DNA of 64,000 nucleotides from G963662905 sp965230045 (GCA_965230045.1 OZ245940.1:2356001-2420000); one strand, 5' to 3'. Shown: positions 41,523 to 51,088, counted from the stretch's first letter. Numbers and translations are program-made. Notes: generated from the letters alone by a model not told the origin.

Positions 41523-43928
41523 TCAGAATGATCCGCGTATGCTGAAAATAAAATTCCGGCCTGCTGCTGCAATGCCCGAACTGTAGGGGCGGTAACGGTG
41601 ATCCAGAATATTTTCCAGCCCCATGCTGAAAGTCAGGTCAGGCACTACCTGGTATTCAGCTTTCAGGTTGAGCGTTGCCCAGGCAGGAGCAAAGGGATTG
41701 CCATCATCGTCCGTGGCATACATATAGGTTTTGTCCCTTTCAGAAGGTGCCAGGTTTTCATAGCTGATTTCACCATTGTAGTTCGCATACAGCTCGGCCG
41801 TAAGTTTTTTGTAGTTATACATGATGCCGGTGCTTCCAAAAAGCGGGCTCACATGGCGTATGGGCAAATCATCTTCATCGCGTCCGTATTGGTAGGTAAG
41901 GAAACTTTTTACAGAAAAACCATTGGTGATATTGGCTTTGAGTGAGAAACTTCCTCCATAAATATAGCCTGTGCCTCCATTTACGATTGCCTGCACTTTG
42001 CTTATTTCGCCATCGTACATAATGCTGTCCTGTCCGTTGAACAGAAAATCACGGCGAACCATAATGTCTTCAATATGAGTGTAAAAAACAGTCAGGCTGG
42101 CTTCGCTGCTGTGCCCAAATATTTTATTGATGCTCATATCTGCATTATAAGCGTATTCGGGTTTCAGGTCTTTGTTGGGCACAATCACATTGCCCGGTTC
42201 GGAATCAAAAATCTTTCCGATATCGTCGAGATTGGGTGCACGGAAACCGCTGGACAAATTCGTGTTTAACTGCCATCCGCAGCCAATTTGCCATGCCGCG
42301 CCTAAACTGCCGTTCAGTGCACCTGTGTTCAGCTCAATTTCATCAAATGGAAAATCATAATAAGAATGCTTTTTAAAGCGGCTGAGCATAGAAACATAAC
42401 TGTAACGGATGCCGCCAATAAGGGTCAGTTTTTCATTGGCTTTTAATTTCATGCTGGCATAAAGTGCAGCGCTCCCGTAATGGTTTGTGCTGTCGGGATA
42501 GCGTGCTCCAGTGATTTCTTCGATGCCTGTAAGGATGTCTTTTTCAATGCCTTCGGAACGTACATTGTTGTAGGCTCCGTCGATGCCGTAAAAGAGGCTG
42601 ATCTTTTCGCTAAACCTTTTGTCCATATCAAGGTTGAGGGTAAAAAGATCAACTTTTTCGGTTCGGCTGCGCAGGTTGGTTTTATTGTATTTGCGGTCGT
42701 GGCGGCTTTCTTCAAAATACTGATAGCCCAGTATCAGGCGTGCGCTGCTGAAGAATGCGGTCTCTTGTTTGAGCGTAGAAGTCAGATTATTTTGCATCCA
42801 TTTTTGCGGGCCGTAATACCATGCACCATATTTTAATTCATCTCCACTATACTGGATCAGGCGGTCGTAGCGTGGCAGATTGGTTGTGCTGCTGTATTGA
42901 AAGCTGTAATTGAAATCCCAATTTTGATTGGGGCGGAACCGAACTTTTTGCAGTACGTTCAGTTGTTCGTATCCGCTCTCTTTCTGAATGTTTGGGTTAT
43001 CGTTAATGAGGGTTGTGTCTTTTCCGTTGATGTATTTCTGGTATTCTTTGCGTTCATAGCTTTCGCGGCCGTTGTTTCCCATGCGCAGATCGGAAAATCC
43101 GCTATAGGTCACACTGGTGAGCCCGCCCCATTTTTTTCCGCCATAGGAAGCGTCGATATGAAAAGTGCGCTCCATATTGGCGGTAGAAAAACGTGCCATA
43201 TAGTTTGAGCCAAAATCGAAGCCATCGGCATTAAGTCCGACTTTCATGGTATGAAAATCCATCACACCGCCCAAAGCATCACTTCCGTACATTACGCTGC
43301 CCGGACCGTAAATTACTTCTGCGCTGCCAATGGTATTCGGATCAATGCTGATAACATTTTGCAGGTTGCCACTACGGAAAATGGCGTTGTTCATGCGGAT
43401 GCCGTCAACAACAATAAGCACAGAATTGGCCGAAAAACCGCGGATCATCGGACTTCCTCCGCCCAACTGGCTTTTCTGAATGAAAACTTCATGGGTTTCG
43501 CCCAGCAAATCTGCTGCGGTTTGCGGGTTTTCAAAGTCAATCTCGTTTTTTGTGATGCCCACAATTTGATTCGGTACTTCCGTCCGGTCCTGTTCCCAGC
43601 GGTTCGCCGAAATAACAATCTGGCTCAAAGGTACAAGGTTGGGCTTCATTTCAATAGCCTGATTCTTTTTTGTGATGGATGAAACCGCAACAATCAGGGG
43701 CTGAAAAGAAGCGTGTTGAATGTAAAGGCTGTCCTTATCCCGGAAATCGTTGAGCAAAACAATGCCCTGCATATTACTGATGGCTGTTTTGGAACGGTTT
43801 TGATTATAAATAAAAGCATCCGCAACAGGAGATTTGTCCTTTTGATTGATAAGCCGGATGCTTTTTTGAGCGTGTAGCATCATACTGCTTGCAAAAAGCA
43901 GGAAAAAAAGAAATATTATTTTGTTCAT
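41523..43928 (-). CDS. TonB-dependent outer-membrane receptor (801 aa)
   Basis: A signal peptide (1-20, ending LHAQ) is followed by a carboxypeptidase-regulatory-like domain (about 22-105), a plug domain with GGGSPMIRGFSANSVLIV, VDGIRMNNAIFR and IYGPGSVMYGSDALGG, and a long beta-barrel ending FIFSIRGSF. The plug wording (NAIFRSGNLQNV, ID) resembles receptors for haem or haem proteins, so iron or haem uptake is a fair guess, but vitamin or other siderophore substrates are not excluded. Its start overlaps the stop of the acyltransferase gene by four bases, so the two are co-translated. Confidence 0.9.
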   Translation of the reverse strand: MNKIIFLFFLLFASSMMLHAQKSIRLINQKDKSPVADAFIYNQNRSKTAISNMQGIVLLNDFRDKDSLYIQHASFQPLIVAVSSITKKNQAIEMKPNLVPLSQIVISANRWEQDRTEVPNQIVGITKNEIDFENPQTAADLLGETHEVFIQKSQLGGGSPMIRGFSANSVLIVVDGIRMNNAIFRSGNLQNVISIDPNTIGSAEVIYGPGSVMYGSDALGGVMDFHTMKVGLNADGFDFGSNYMARFSTANMERTFHIDASYGGKKWGGLTSVTYSGFSDLRMGNNGRESYERKEYQKYINGKDTTLINDNPNIQKESGYEQLNVLQKVRFRPNQNWDFNYSFQYSSTTNLPRYDRLIQYSGDELKYGAWYYGPQKWMQNNLTSTLKQETAFFSSARLILGYQYFEESRHDRKYNKTNLRSRTEKVDLFTLNLDMDKRFSEKISLFYGIDGAYNNVRSEGIEKDILTGIEEITGARYPDSTNHYGSAALYASMKLKANEKLTLIGGIRYSYVSMLSRFKKHSYYDFPFDEIELNTGALNGSLGAAWQIGCGWQLNTNLSSGFRAPNLDDIGKIFDSEPGNVIVPNKDLKPEYAYNADMSINKIFGHSSEASLTVFYTHIEDIMVRRDFLFNGQDSIMYDGEISKVQAIVNGGTGYIYGGSFSLKANITNGFSVKSFLTYQYGRDEDDLPIRHVSPLFGSTGIMYNYKKLTAELYANYNGEISYENLAPSERDKTYMYATDDDGNPFAPAWATLNLKAEYQVVPDLTFSMGLENILDHRYRPYSSGIAAAGRNFIFSIRGSF

Positions 43929-44497
43929 GATTGTAAAATTGGGGGTTTCGTTTGAGGAACGGCAAATTTTTCCGGATGTTGTGCGCCAATGTTCCGGTAA
44001 AAATCATAGACCTTTTGCAGGTCTTCATCTTTATTGCCTGTGGGATGAAGCACGGGGCCAACACCCATTTCCCGTTTTCGGTAATCGATAAATCCCATAA
44101 TTACCGGGATTTCAAGATTGCTTGCAATACGGTAAAATCCGGTGTGCCAGCGTGTTACTTTTTTACGTGTGCCTTCCGGCGTGATTGTGAGGTAAACATC
44201 TTCTTTTTCTTTGAAGAGTTTTAATAAACGCTGCATAAAAGATGGGTCGCCTGCACGAGGAACAGCAACACCTCCTGTAGCACGCAGGATAAAACCTAAT
44301 GGGAAAAAGAAATATTTTTCGTTGATGAGGATATAGGTTTTCTTTCGGAAAGCAAAAAAGAACAGCCTGCCCCAAATCCAGTCCCAAAGGCTGGTGTGCG
44401 GCGCCATAATCAGCACGGCTTTCTGGATATCGGGAAATTGCCCGATAATCTTCCAACCGGCAGCACGGATAATCATTTTGCTTAATGCACTCCTCAT
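43925..44497 (-). CDS. Lysophospholipid acyltransferase (PlsC-like) family protein
   Basis: About 190 residues. The acyltransferase motif is HTSLWD (HX4D), with the second motif TPEGTRKK and the strand VAVPRAGD between. Such enzymes transfer an acyl group to lysophosphatidate or another glycerol or lipid acceptor at the inner membrane; the short form without an extra membrane anchor is common in Bacteroidota. The ATG at 44497 is preferred to an upstream TTG at 44503, since the promoter -7 element is at 44518-44525. It is followed, with a four-base overlap, by the TonB receptor gene. Confidence 0.8.
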   Translation of the reverse strand: MRSALSKMIIRAAGWKIIGQFPDIQKAVLIMAPHTSLWDWIWGRLFFFAFRKKTYILINEKYFFFPLGFILRATGGVAVPRAGDPSFMQRLLKLFKEKEDVYLTITPEGTRKKVTRWHTGFYRIASNLEIPVIMGFIDYRKREMGVGPVLHPTGNKDEDLQKVYDFYRNIGAQHPEKFAVPQTKPPILQS

Positions 44498-44517
44498 TTG
44501 CAATGGTGTTTGAGCCG

Positions 44518-44525
44518 CAAAAGTA
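44518..44525 (-). promoter_or_regulatory. -7 promoter element of the acyltransferase/TonB receptor operon
   Basis: TACTTTTG on the minus strand fits TAnnTTTG, 20 bp before the ATG at 44497. Confidence 0.4.
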
Positions 44526-44669
44526 CAATTATGGTTTGATTTATGACCGAATACTGGATAAATTTGAAACGCAGGATTTATCTTCTATGCTTGAATTTGT
44601 CTTTGATCCAATTTTTAGGATTGCCGATAGTAATCTGATGCTTTTGAAAGGCAATATTTTGTTGTTCAA

Positions 44670-45758
44670 TTAATCTGACAACAACAATTCTGCAGAGACC
44701 GGATAGTGATCGCTCTTGCCGGTTCTATGAACCTGATGGTTCGATGCATGCCATTTATCGCAAAAGAGGATATAGTCGATGCGCAGTGCGGGGAGCAGCC
44801 CTTTGTAAGTTTTTCCGCTGCCTGAGCCGCTTTGGCAATAGCTGTCGTTCAGGTTTTTACTGATCTGCGCATAAGCGTATGATGCGGGGGTATCGTTAAA
44901 ATCGCCGCCAACAATCACAGGATAAGGGCTTTGTGAAATCAGTTCCCTCACTTGTCTGCTTTGTGCGGCTCTCTTGCCAAAAGCATCATTGAGTTTACCG
45001 AAAATGCGCCAGACTTTGCTTTTTGCTGTGCTGTCGAGGCTGCTGAGGTTGTTGACGCTGATCCGGTTGACCAGATCAATATCATTGGCGCCAAAATGGA
45101 TGGATTGCAAATGCACATTAAATGCGCGAATGGTATCGCAACCAATCAGTATATCTGTAAACAGGCCAATCCGTCGGTTTTTGTCCATAATGGATTTGCG
45201 CCTGATAATGGGATAATGCGTAAAAGTGGCCATAGAGTTGGCATTGCGCCCGTAGGAATTTCCATAGTATTTTTGATAATGGTAGCGGGGCAATTCCGTC
45301 CGTTTCGATAATTCTTCGAGTATATTTTGGCCGTTTTTGTCTTCGGATGGAATTTCCTGCAAAAAAAGGATGTCCGGATTTTCTGTGCGTATAAAATTGA
45401 AAAATGATTCGTTATTGTCGCTGTTTTTAGTGTTGTAGGTCAGTACTTTAAGGTTTTTTTTATTCTGGGTGTATTGGTCAGAAGAAAATTTGAAATGCCG
45501 CTGTATCATTCCCAGAAAAAGGAGCAAAGGCAGGAGGGATAATAAAGCAAAACGTTTCTTTATAAATAGCCAGATGACCACAAAAAGCAAATTGCTGAGC
45601 ACAATGTAGATGTATGGCAGCCCAAGTAGGGCAGGGAAGGCTATTTTATCGGGAGGAATAAAACGCACCAGACTGGCAAAAATCAGGGCAAGCGCAAACA
45701 AACTGTTGATGAGTACCAACAGTTGTACGACACATCCCGGTGATTTTTTATCGGCCAA
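44670..45758 (-). CDS. Membrane-anchored endonuclease/exonuclease/phosphatase-family protein (362 aa)
   Basis: Three hydrophobic segments in the first 90 residues are followed by an EEP domain: LKVLTYNTKN (Asn), DILFLQEIPSE (catalytic Glu), GGDFNDTP (Asp and Asn) and the closing GKSDHYPVSAEL (Asp-His). The domain probably faces the periplasm. Family members cut DNA, RNA or phosphodiester bonds of lipids; the substrate is unknown. The start is a TTG directly abutting the stop of the upstream rhomboid gene (TAATTG), with no upstream ATG in frame, so it depends on coupled translation. It is the last gene of the mutL-rhomboid operon. Confidence 0.82.
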   Translation of the reverse strand: MADKKSPGCVVQLLVLINSLFALALIFASLVRFIPPDKIAFPALLGLPYIYIVLSNLLFVVIWLFIKKRFALLSLLPLLLFLGMIQRHFKFSSDQYTQNKKNLKVLTYNTKNSDNNESFFNFIRTENPDILFLQEIPSEDKNGQNILEELSKRTELPRYHYQKYYGNSYGRNANSMATFTHYPIIRRKSIMDKNRRIGLFTDILIGCDTIRAFNVHLQSIHFGANDIDLVNRISVNNLSSLDSTAKSKVWRIFGKLNDAFGKRAAQSRQVRELISQSPYPVIVGGDFNDTPASYAYAQISKNLNDSYCQSGSGSGKTYKGLLPALRIDYILFCDKWHASNHQVHRTGKSDHYPVSAELLLSD

Positions 45759-46697
45759 TTATTTTTTGCTCACGTTAAACAGTTTGTCTTTTTCTTCCCG
45801 TGTCAGGCTGCTGTAACCCGATTTGGCAATTTTATCCAAAATACGGTCTATTTCCTGCTGCTGTTTTGCTTTATCGTAGCTGTATTCGTCATCTGTTTTG
45901 GGGCGTGCATCCTGATTATTACCAGGTTTGGCCTGCATGCGGGGTTTGTAGAACATTTTACGGAACCACTGAAAATTTATCACGTTGCCGAGGTCTTTTC
46001 CTTTGCGCAGCATCATCGCAAAAGCAAAGCCATAAAGTGCGCCGCCAAGATGTGCGATATGTCCGCCGGCATTGCCGCTTTTAATCATCAGGAAATCCAT
46101 AACTAGGTAAATCAAAGCAAAATATAAGAGCTTGATGCGGCCAATAAACAGCAGCTGTATGTTGTAATCAGGCACATAAAAACTGATGGCCGCAACAATG
46201 GCCATCACACTGGCCGAGGCGCCCAAAGCCCTAGAAAACGGCAAAACATCATTGAACGCAGGAAAAATATTGAAGGCAAAGATATAAAGTGCTGCTCCTG
46301 CCAAACCGCCAATAATATAAGTGTTCAGCAGCTGCCGCTTTGTCAGATATTGAGTAAAAATGCTGCCAAACCAATACAGCCAGAGCATATTGAAGAGGAT
46401 GTGAAAGAAATCAATGTGCAAAAACATATAGGTGAACAGTGTCCAGGGAGCTTGGATCAGATTGCCCAGGTCGGCGGGAACGGCAAGCCACTTGGTGATA
46501 AAGCCATCAATATAGGCGCTTGTGGAGCCAAATAAAAAGGCAAAAACCCCTATAATGGCAATACTGAGCCAAACGATGATGTTGTATGCCATGAGTTTAG
46601 ACAGCATGCTTCCGTTTTTGAAAAAGCGTTTAATATCATCAAAAGGATTGCGCTGCTGATAGGCTCCGGGATTTCCGAAAGGGTTATTCGTTCTCAT
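45759..46697 (-). CDS. Rhomboid-family intramembrane protease, second of a pair (312 aa)
   Basis: Six hydrophobic helices span about residues 35-225. The catalytic Ser is in LGASASVMA and the catalytic His in IAHLGGALYG, with the loop-1 motif FLHIDFFHILFNMLWLYWFG (H and N, used in oxyanion-hole formation). The serine motif reads GASAS where GASGA is usual. A charged cytoplasmic tail of about 80 residues (QARPKTDDEYSYDKAKQQQEIDRILDKI region) ends the protein. It overlaps the upstream rhomboid gene by four bases. Confidence 0.88.
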   Translation of the reverse strand: MRTNNPFGNPGAYQQRNPFDDIKRFFKNGSMLSKLMAYNIIVWLSIAIIGVFAFLFGSTSAYIDGFITKWLAVPADLGNLIQAPWTLFTYMFLHIDFFHILFNMLWLYWFGSIFTQYLTKRQLLNTYIIGGLAGAALYIFAFNIFPAFNDVLPFSRALGASASVMAIVAAISFYVPDYNIQLLFIGRIKLLYFALIYLVMDFLMIKSGNAGGHIAHLGGALYGFAFAMMLRKGKDLGNVINFQWFRKMFYKPRMQAKPGNNQDARPKTDDEYSYDKAKQQQEIDRILDKIAKSGYSSLTREEKDKLFNVSKK

Positions 46698-47536
46698 AAT
46701 TGTCTTTTCTTTTTCCAGTAGATGATGAGAAAGTACCCAAAAATCATACCCCCGAGGTGTGCAAAATGCGCGATATTGCTTTGGGAATTGGAAAAGCCTG
46801 AATAGAGCTCAAGGGCACCATAAATAATCACAAACCATTTGGCTTTGATGGGGATGGCAAAGTAAACATAAATCAGCGCATTAGGAAACATCATCCCAAA
46901 GGCAAGCAGCAAACCAAATACCGCACCCGAGGCGCCAACAATAACCGGTGCGTTCAAAAAATCAATGCGGTATTGATGTGTGAAATCAATGGCCATTTGC
47001 AAGGCTTCTGTAGGATTTGTGTGCACTATGGCATTGTATTTCATACGGAACTCATTAAAATTATTCATGATATCGTATGAGCTTACCTGGAAAAAGTCAG
47101 AGCGCTGAAACTCAACAAATGCTGGAATAGAGGGATTATCGAGGAACGCATCTATTTGATGTAAAACCGGGCTGATTTCATACCAATAGATCAGGTAGTG
47201 AAAAACCGCAGCCCCCATGCCTGTAATCATGTAGTAAGTTAAGAAGCGTTTGGAGCCCCAGACTTCTTCGAGGGTTTTGCCAAACATCCACAAGGCAAAC
47301 ATATTGAACAGTATGTGCATCAGGTCACCATGCAGGAACATGTAAGTGACCAGTTGTATGGGGTTAAATTTTTCACTGGCAAAATAATGCAGCCCCAGGA
47401 TGTCGTTCAAATCTATGTTGAAAGCCTGCCCCAAACTTAATGTGGCGAGAAAGAACAAGCCGTTGATAATCAATAAGTTTTTAACAACGGGTGGTAATAT
47501 CCGAAATCCGCCGGGGCGGTAATATTGTTGATTCAT
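46694..47536 (-). CDS. Rhomboid-family intramembrane protease, first of a pair (280 aa)
   Basis: A six-helix rhomboid core. The catalytic Ser is in VGASGAVFGLL, the His in FAHLGGMIFG, and loop 1 is FLHGDLMHILFNMFALWMFG. Between helices 2 and 4 there is an extra segment of about 60 polar residues (FQRSDFFQVSSYDIMNNFNEF region), which may form a periplasmic cap. Rhomboids cut single-pass membrane proteins in the bilayer. This gene follows mutL by three bases and overlaps the second rhomboid by four. Confidence 0.9.
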   Translation of the reverse strand: MNQQYYRPGGFRILPPVVKNLLIINGLFFLATLSLGQAFNIDLNDILGLHYFASEKFNPIQLVTYMFLHGDLMHILFNMFALWMFGKTLEEVWGSKRFLTYYMITGMGAAVFHYLIYWYEISPVLHQIDAFLDNPSIPAFVEFQRSDFFQVSSYDIMNNFNEFRMKYNAIVHTNPTEALQMAIDFTHQYRIDFLNAPVIVGASGAVFGLLLAFGMMFPNALIYVYFAIPIKAKWFVIIYGALELYSGFSNSQSNIAHFAHLGGMIFGYFLIIYWKKKRQL

Positions 47537-47539
47537 AGT

Positions 47540-49399
47540 TTAATTCAATAAGTCAAATAAATCGTCTTTGCGCAAAATACGTACAATTTTCTTGCCCGAC
47601 GGGCTAATGTCAGGTGCCTGGCAGGCAAAAAGTTTGTCGATGATATGGTTCATCTCCTGTTCGTTCATCTTTTTGTTGTTGCCAACAGAAAGGTTTTTTG
47701 CCAGCGAAGCTGCGATACGGGTTTTTTTATCAATATTGAGATCCGTTTTCTCTGTGCGGTAATTCTCGAGAATGCGTTCCAGGCTGAGCCGGATATCTGA
47801 AATTTCAATGTCGTGTGGACTGCCGTTTACGATAATCGTATTCGGGCCAAAATCTGCAATGTCGAAACCCAGTTGTTTGAGCTCGCCGCGGATTTCATTC
47901 AGCAATGCAAATTCGTCGGGACTGAGCGCAACCGTTTGTGGAAAAAGCAACTGCTGTGTGCTGATTGATCCGCTGCCCATTTTTTCCAGAAAGTGTTCAA
48001 AAAGGATGCGTTCCTGTGCACGTTTCTGGTCAATAATCATTAAACCTGATTTTACATTGGAAATAATGTAGGCACCTCCAAACTGGAATATTTTTTTGTC
48101 GGCAAATTCTTCCCGGTTTTCATTCCAATCGGGACGTATGGTCTGAACCGGTTTTTCCAAATCGGAAACCGGTGTTTCATCCCCGATCGAAAAATGTGCG
48201 TCATGTTTTTTGTGTGCCAGATCGAAAAGTTTGTCCCAGTTTTCTTCGTTGCGTTCGGTGCGCGGATCTTTTCTGCCGCGGAAATCAGGCTGCTCAAAAG
48301 GATTGTACTCCGGATTTACGCTGATTGTTGGCATGCGCACCGGCATTTCGTGCTTTGGTGGGATCAGGCCGCTGTTCACATCTTCCGTAAAATCCAGTGA
48401 AGGAGTAATGTTGAATTTTCCAAGTGCTTGTTTAACAGATGAATGCAGGAATGCGTAAACTGATTTTTCTTCCGAAAACTTCACTTCGGTTTTCGTGGGA
48501 TGTATGTTGATGTCGATGCTGCCCGGATCCACTTCCATATAAATAAAAAATCCCGGAAAGGCTTTGTCGGGCAAAAGTTCCCTGCAGGCATTTTCAACGG
48601 CATGGTTCAGGTAGGGCGAGCGGATAAAACGCTTATTGCAAAAGAAATACTGTTCGCCACGTACTTTTTTGGCATGATGTGGATGCACAATAAATCCGCT
48701 GATATTCACATCGCCCGTATTAATTTCAACAGGCAGCAGCCTTTTGTTGTACTGGTTGCCAAAGATGTTGACAATGCGTTGCTTCAGCGTTGTTTTATTG
48801 AGCTGAAAAACCACTTTGTTGTTATGGTACATATGGAAGGCGACCTCCGGATTGACCAATGCCACCCTTTGAAATTCCTCGATAATATGCCGCAGCTCGG
48901 TATTGTTTGATTTCAGGAATTTGCGGCGTGCAGGAATGTTGAAAAAAAGGTTTTTGATGATGATTGTTGTTCCGGCATTACCGGCGCAGGCTTCCTGGCT
49001 TTTGATTTCGGCTCCTTCGATGCGGATGCAGCATCCCAGCTCCTCATCATGCAGGCGGGTTTTTAGTTCTACCTGGGCCACAGCGGCAATGGATGCCAGT
49101 GCTTCACCCCGAAATCCCAAAGTGCGGATATTGAAAAGGTCATCGGCAGAGCGCAATTTGCTTGTAGCATGGCGTTCAAAAGCCATACGTGCATCGGTTT
49201 CCGACATGCCGCAACCGTCGTCGCTCACCTGTATCAGGCTTTTGCCTGCATCGCGCAGGTGCAGTTCCACCAGCTTTGCCCCGCTGTCAACCGAGTTTTC
49301 GAGCAGCTCTTTTACAGCGGAAGCCGGACGTTGGATAACTTCACCGGCAGCAATCTGGTTGGCCACAGAATCGGGCAGTAGTCGGATAATATCAGACAT
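47540..49399 (-). CDS. mutL: DNA mismatch repair protein MutL
   Basis: 619 residues. The N-terminal GHKL ATPase has the motifs NQIAAGEVIQRPASAVKELLEN (Glu general base in the last part), DDGCGM, and TLGFRGEALASI; the transducer region follows to about 330. A linker rich in Pro, Arg and Glu is followed by the C-terminal dimerisation domain. The region that in endonuclease-type MutL reads DQHAxxExxxxE is DQKRAQERILFE here: the acidic residues remain but His is Lys. The usual CPHGRP-type motif near the C terminus is replaced by DISPSGKKIV. It couples MutS mismatch recognition to excision. First large gene of an operon with two rhomboids. Confidence 0.95.
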   Translation of the reverse strand: MSDIIRLLPDSVANQIAAGEVIQRPASAVKELLENSVDSGAKLVELHLRDAGKSLIQVSDDGCGMSETDARMAFERHATSKLRSADDLFNIRTLGFRGEALASIAAVAQVELKTRLHDEELGCCIRIEGAEIKSQEACAGNAGTTIIIKNLFFNIPARRKFLKSNNTELRHIIEEFQRVALVNPEVAFHMYHNNKVVFQLNKTTLKQRIVNIFGNQYNKRLLPVEINTGDVNISGFIVHPHHAKKVRGEQYFFCNKRFIRSPYLNHAVENACRELLPDKAFPGFFIYMEVDPGSIDINIHPTKTEVKFSEEKSVYAFLHSSVKQALGKFNITPSLDFTEDVNSGLIPPKHEMPVRMPTISVNPEYNPFEQPDFRGRKDPRTERNEENWDKLFDLAHKKHDAHFSIGDETPVSDLEKPVQTIRPDWNENREEFADKKIFQFGGAYIISNVKSGLMIIDQKRAQERILFEHFLEKMGSGSISTQQLLFPQTVALSPDEFALLNEIRGELKQLGFDIADFGPNTIIVNGSPHDIEISDIRLSLERILENYRTEKTDLNIDKKTRIAASLAKNLSVGNNKKMNEQEMNHIIDKLFACQAPDISPSGKKIVRILRKDDLFDLLN

Positions 49400-49414
49400 A
49401 GGCTCTGGTGCTTG

Positions 49415-49693
49415 CTAAAAGAATTTTCCGGAATAAATCATATAAATAAATGCTGCAATTACCGCAATATAAAGAATAATGCGTGTATTTTGCTGGCGGC
49501 GCACTTTGGCTTTTTCCCGTTTTTTCTCCCATTGATAACGCAACCTTGCCCGTATGCGCTCCTCCGAATTCATGTTCTCCGATAAGCCCATCGCTTTACG
49601 TTTGGCCTCCATTTCATCCTCTTTCGGATTATAATAGACCGGTTTGTAATTAAACTGCCGCGGCTTTGGGCGGTGGAACATACTGGTTTTCAT
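49415..49693 (-). CDS. Small conserved membrane protein, C-terminal anchor (92 aa)
   Basis: The first 65 residues are polar and very basic (RQFNYKPVYYNPKEDEMEAKRK, then an Arg/Lys/Gln-rich helix), and the last 25 form a single transmembrane helix (IILYIAVIAAFIYMIYSGKFF region). No domain is recognised. It precedes mutL by 15 bp and heads the operon; TAATTTTG elements at 49761-49768 and 49823-49830 on the minus strand could be its promoters. The location next to mutL and rhomboids suggests envelope function, but nothing more can be said. Confidence 0.7.
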   Translation of the reverse strand: MKTSMFHRPKPRQFNYKPVYYNPKEDEMEAKRKAMGLSENMNSEERIRARLRYQWEKKREKAKVRRQQNTRIILYIAVIAAFIYMIYSGKFF

Positions 49694-49881
49694 GCGCTAT
49701 CCTTTCTTCTTTTTTTTTGATGATGAAAAATACCGAAAAAAAATTTCAGCCAAAGTTCACCAAAATTAAAACAGCCGGAATCATAAACTGTTTCGTTTTT
49801 TCTAATTAACGCTAATTTACTGCAAAATTATGATTTTCTGGTGAATTAATCCGCCTTCAAACTGCTGCACTAATCGAAGAA

Positions 49882-50763
49882 TCAATTTCTGATCCGTTCC
49901 TGCCACGCAATCCCGCCAATAATCAAAGCTAAGCCTACAATAGTGGCCGGATGGATGCTTTCGCCAACAAATATACTGATGAATATCAGTGATATAAAAG
50001 GGGATAGATAAATCAGGTTGCTGATGCGCGCAGTGTGTGTGCTGTATTGCAGTGCGCTCATCCAGAGATAAAATGTAAGCCCCATTTCAAATATCCCAAT
50101 GTAAATGCTTCCGGATAAGCCATTTAAAGATATTTGTAATGGATCGGCGCTTGCAAGCTGGTAGATTAGTATGTACAACAGGCCAAAGGCAAAGTTGAGG
50201 GTCAATTTTCCTGCCGCATCACGTCTGTCTTTCATATTGAAAATCCAGTATGAAGCCCATAACAGCGCACTGATCAATATCAGCACAATGCCCCGGACAT
50301 TGCTGACGCCTTCCATAACAAATGTGCCTTTAGTGGCGATAACAACCAGTCCGCTGAAGCTGAGCAAAATGGCCAGAAATCGGAATAATGGCAGATTTTC
50401 TTTTAAAAAAACAGCAGAGAGCAAAACCAGCATTACCGGCCAAATGTAGTTTAATGTACCGGCTTCCTGCGCAGGCAGCAAGTCATAGGCTTCGAAAAGC
50501 AGCAAATAATATAAAAAAGGGTTGATCAGTCCCATGAATGCGCTGCGGAGGATATCGTGCGGTTTTAAGTTTCGGAATATGTCGGTTTTATTTTGCTTTA
50601 GGTTTAAAGCCCAAAGGAAAAGAAAAGCGGATAAATTAGCCCACAAAAGCATTTGATCTGCACTGCAATAGCGCAGGGTAATTTTTGTGGCACTGCCAAT
50701 CGTGCTCCAACAGAGAACTGCAAGCAGTGCAAAAATGAGTGCTTTTTTGTTGTTTTTGGGCAT
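49882..50763 (-). CDS. DMT-superfamily (EamA) transporter (293 aa)
   Basis: Ten hydrophobic helices in two homologous five-helix halves, the EamA layout. The first half contains FLYYLLLFEAYDLLPAQEAGTLNYIWPV and the second MGLTFYLWMSALQYS (both only as short conserved regions: the A-x-L/LxYxxP-type turn is visible in each). Family members export amino acids, nucleotides or other metabolites across the inner membrane; the substrate is not evident. A monocistronic gene, transcribed away from the small membrane gene at 50839. Confidence 0.85.
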   Translation of the reverse strand: MPKNNKKALIFALLAVLCWSTIGSATKITLRYCSADQMLLWANLSAFLFLWALNLKQNKTDIFRNLKPHDILRSAFMGLINPFLYYLLLFEAYDLLPAQEAGTLNYIWPVMLVLLSAVFLKENLPLFRFLAILLSFSGLVVIATKGTFVMEGVSNVRGIVLILISALLWASYWIFNMKDRRDAAGKLTLNFAFGLLYILIYQLASADPLQISLNGLSGSIYIGIFEMGLTFYLWMSALQYSTHTARISNLIYLSPFISLIFISIFVGESIHPATIVGLALIIGGIAWQERIRN

Positions 50764-50838
50764 ATCGCTTATTCTTCGCCAAATATCGTTAATTATTTAA
50801 TAGGGGAAAGAATGACGTAGTCGCAGCTTATTGGCTAT

Positions 50839-51063
50839 TTGAAACTTAAAAAGTCCAATGTTATTGGTATCAGTGGACAAGATGGCGTTGGTAAAATTGT
50901 AATCGCAATGATTTTGGGTATCGTGGTCAATGTGCTGGGTCTTTTACCCTTGCCATTTACCGGAATTATTGGAAGTATTTTGTCGATCCTCTGCCTGATT
51001 CTGCTTTTTATAGGCTGGGTAAAAGTTCAGGATGGTTTGATCGATGCTGCCAAACCTGCATAA
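50839..51063 (+). CDS. Small membrane protein with two helices (74 aa)
   Basis: Two hydrophobic helices, IVIAMILGIVVNVLGLLPL and IIGSILSILCLILLFIGWV, separated by PFTG. No family recognised. The start is uncertain: TTG at 50839, or an ATT at 50830; no in-frame ATG lies before the first helix. A clear terminator at 51089 directly after the stop supports this as a real gene. Confidence 0.5.
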   Translation: MKLKKSNVIGISGQDGVGKIVIAMILGIVVNVLGLLPLPFTGIIGSILSILCLILLFIGWVKVQDGLIDAAKPA

Positions 51064-51088
51064 TAGCATTTGGTTCGCTGATGAACAG

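Noticed and set aside
44485..44673. Open frame of 62 codons between the acyltransferase and EEP genes
   Set aside because: It overlaps the promoter of the acyltransferase operon on the other strand and has no recognisable feature.
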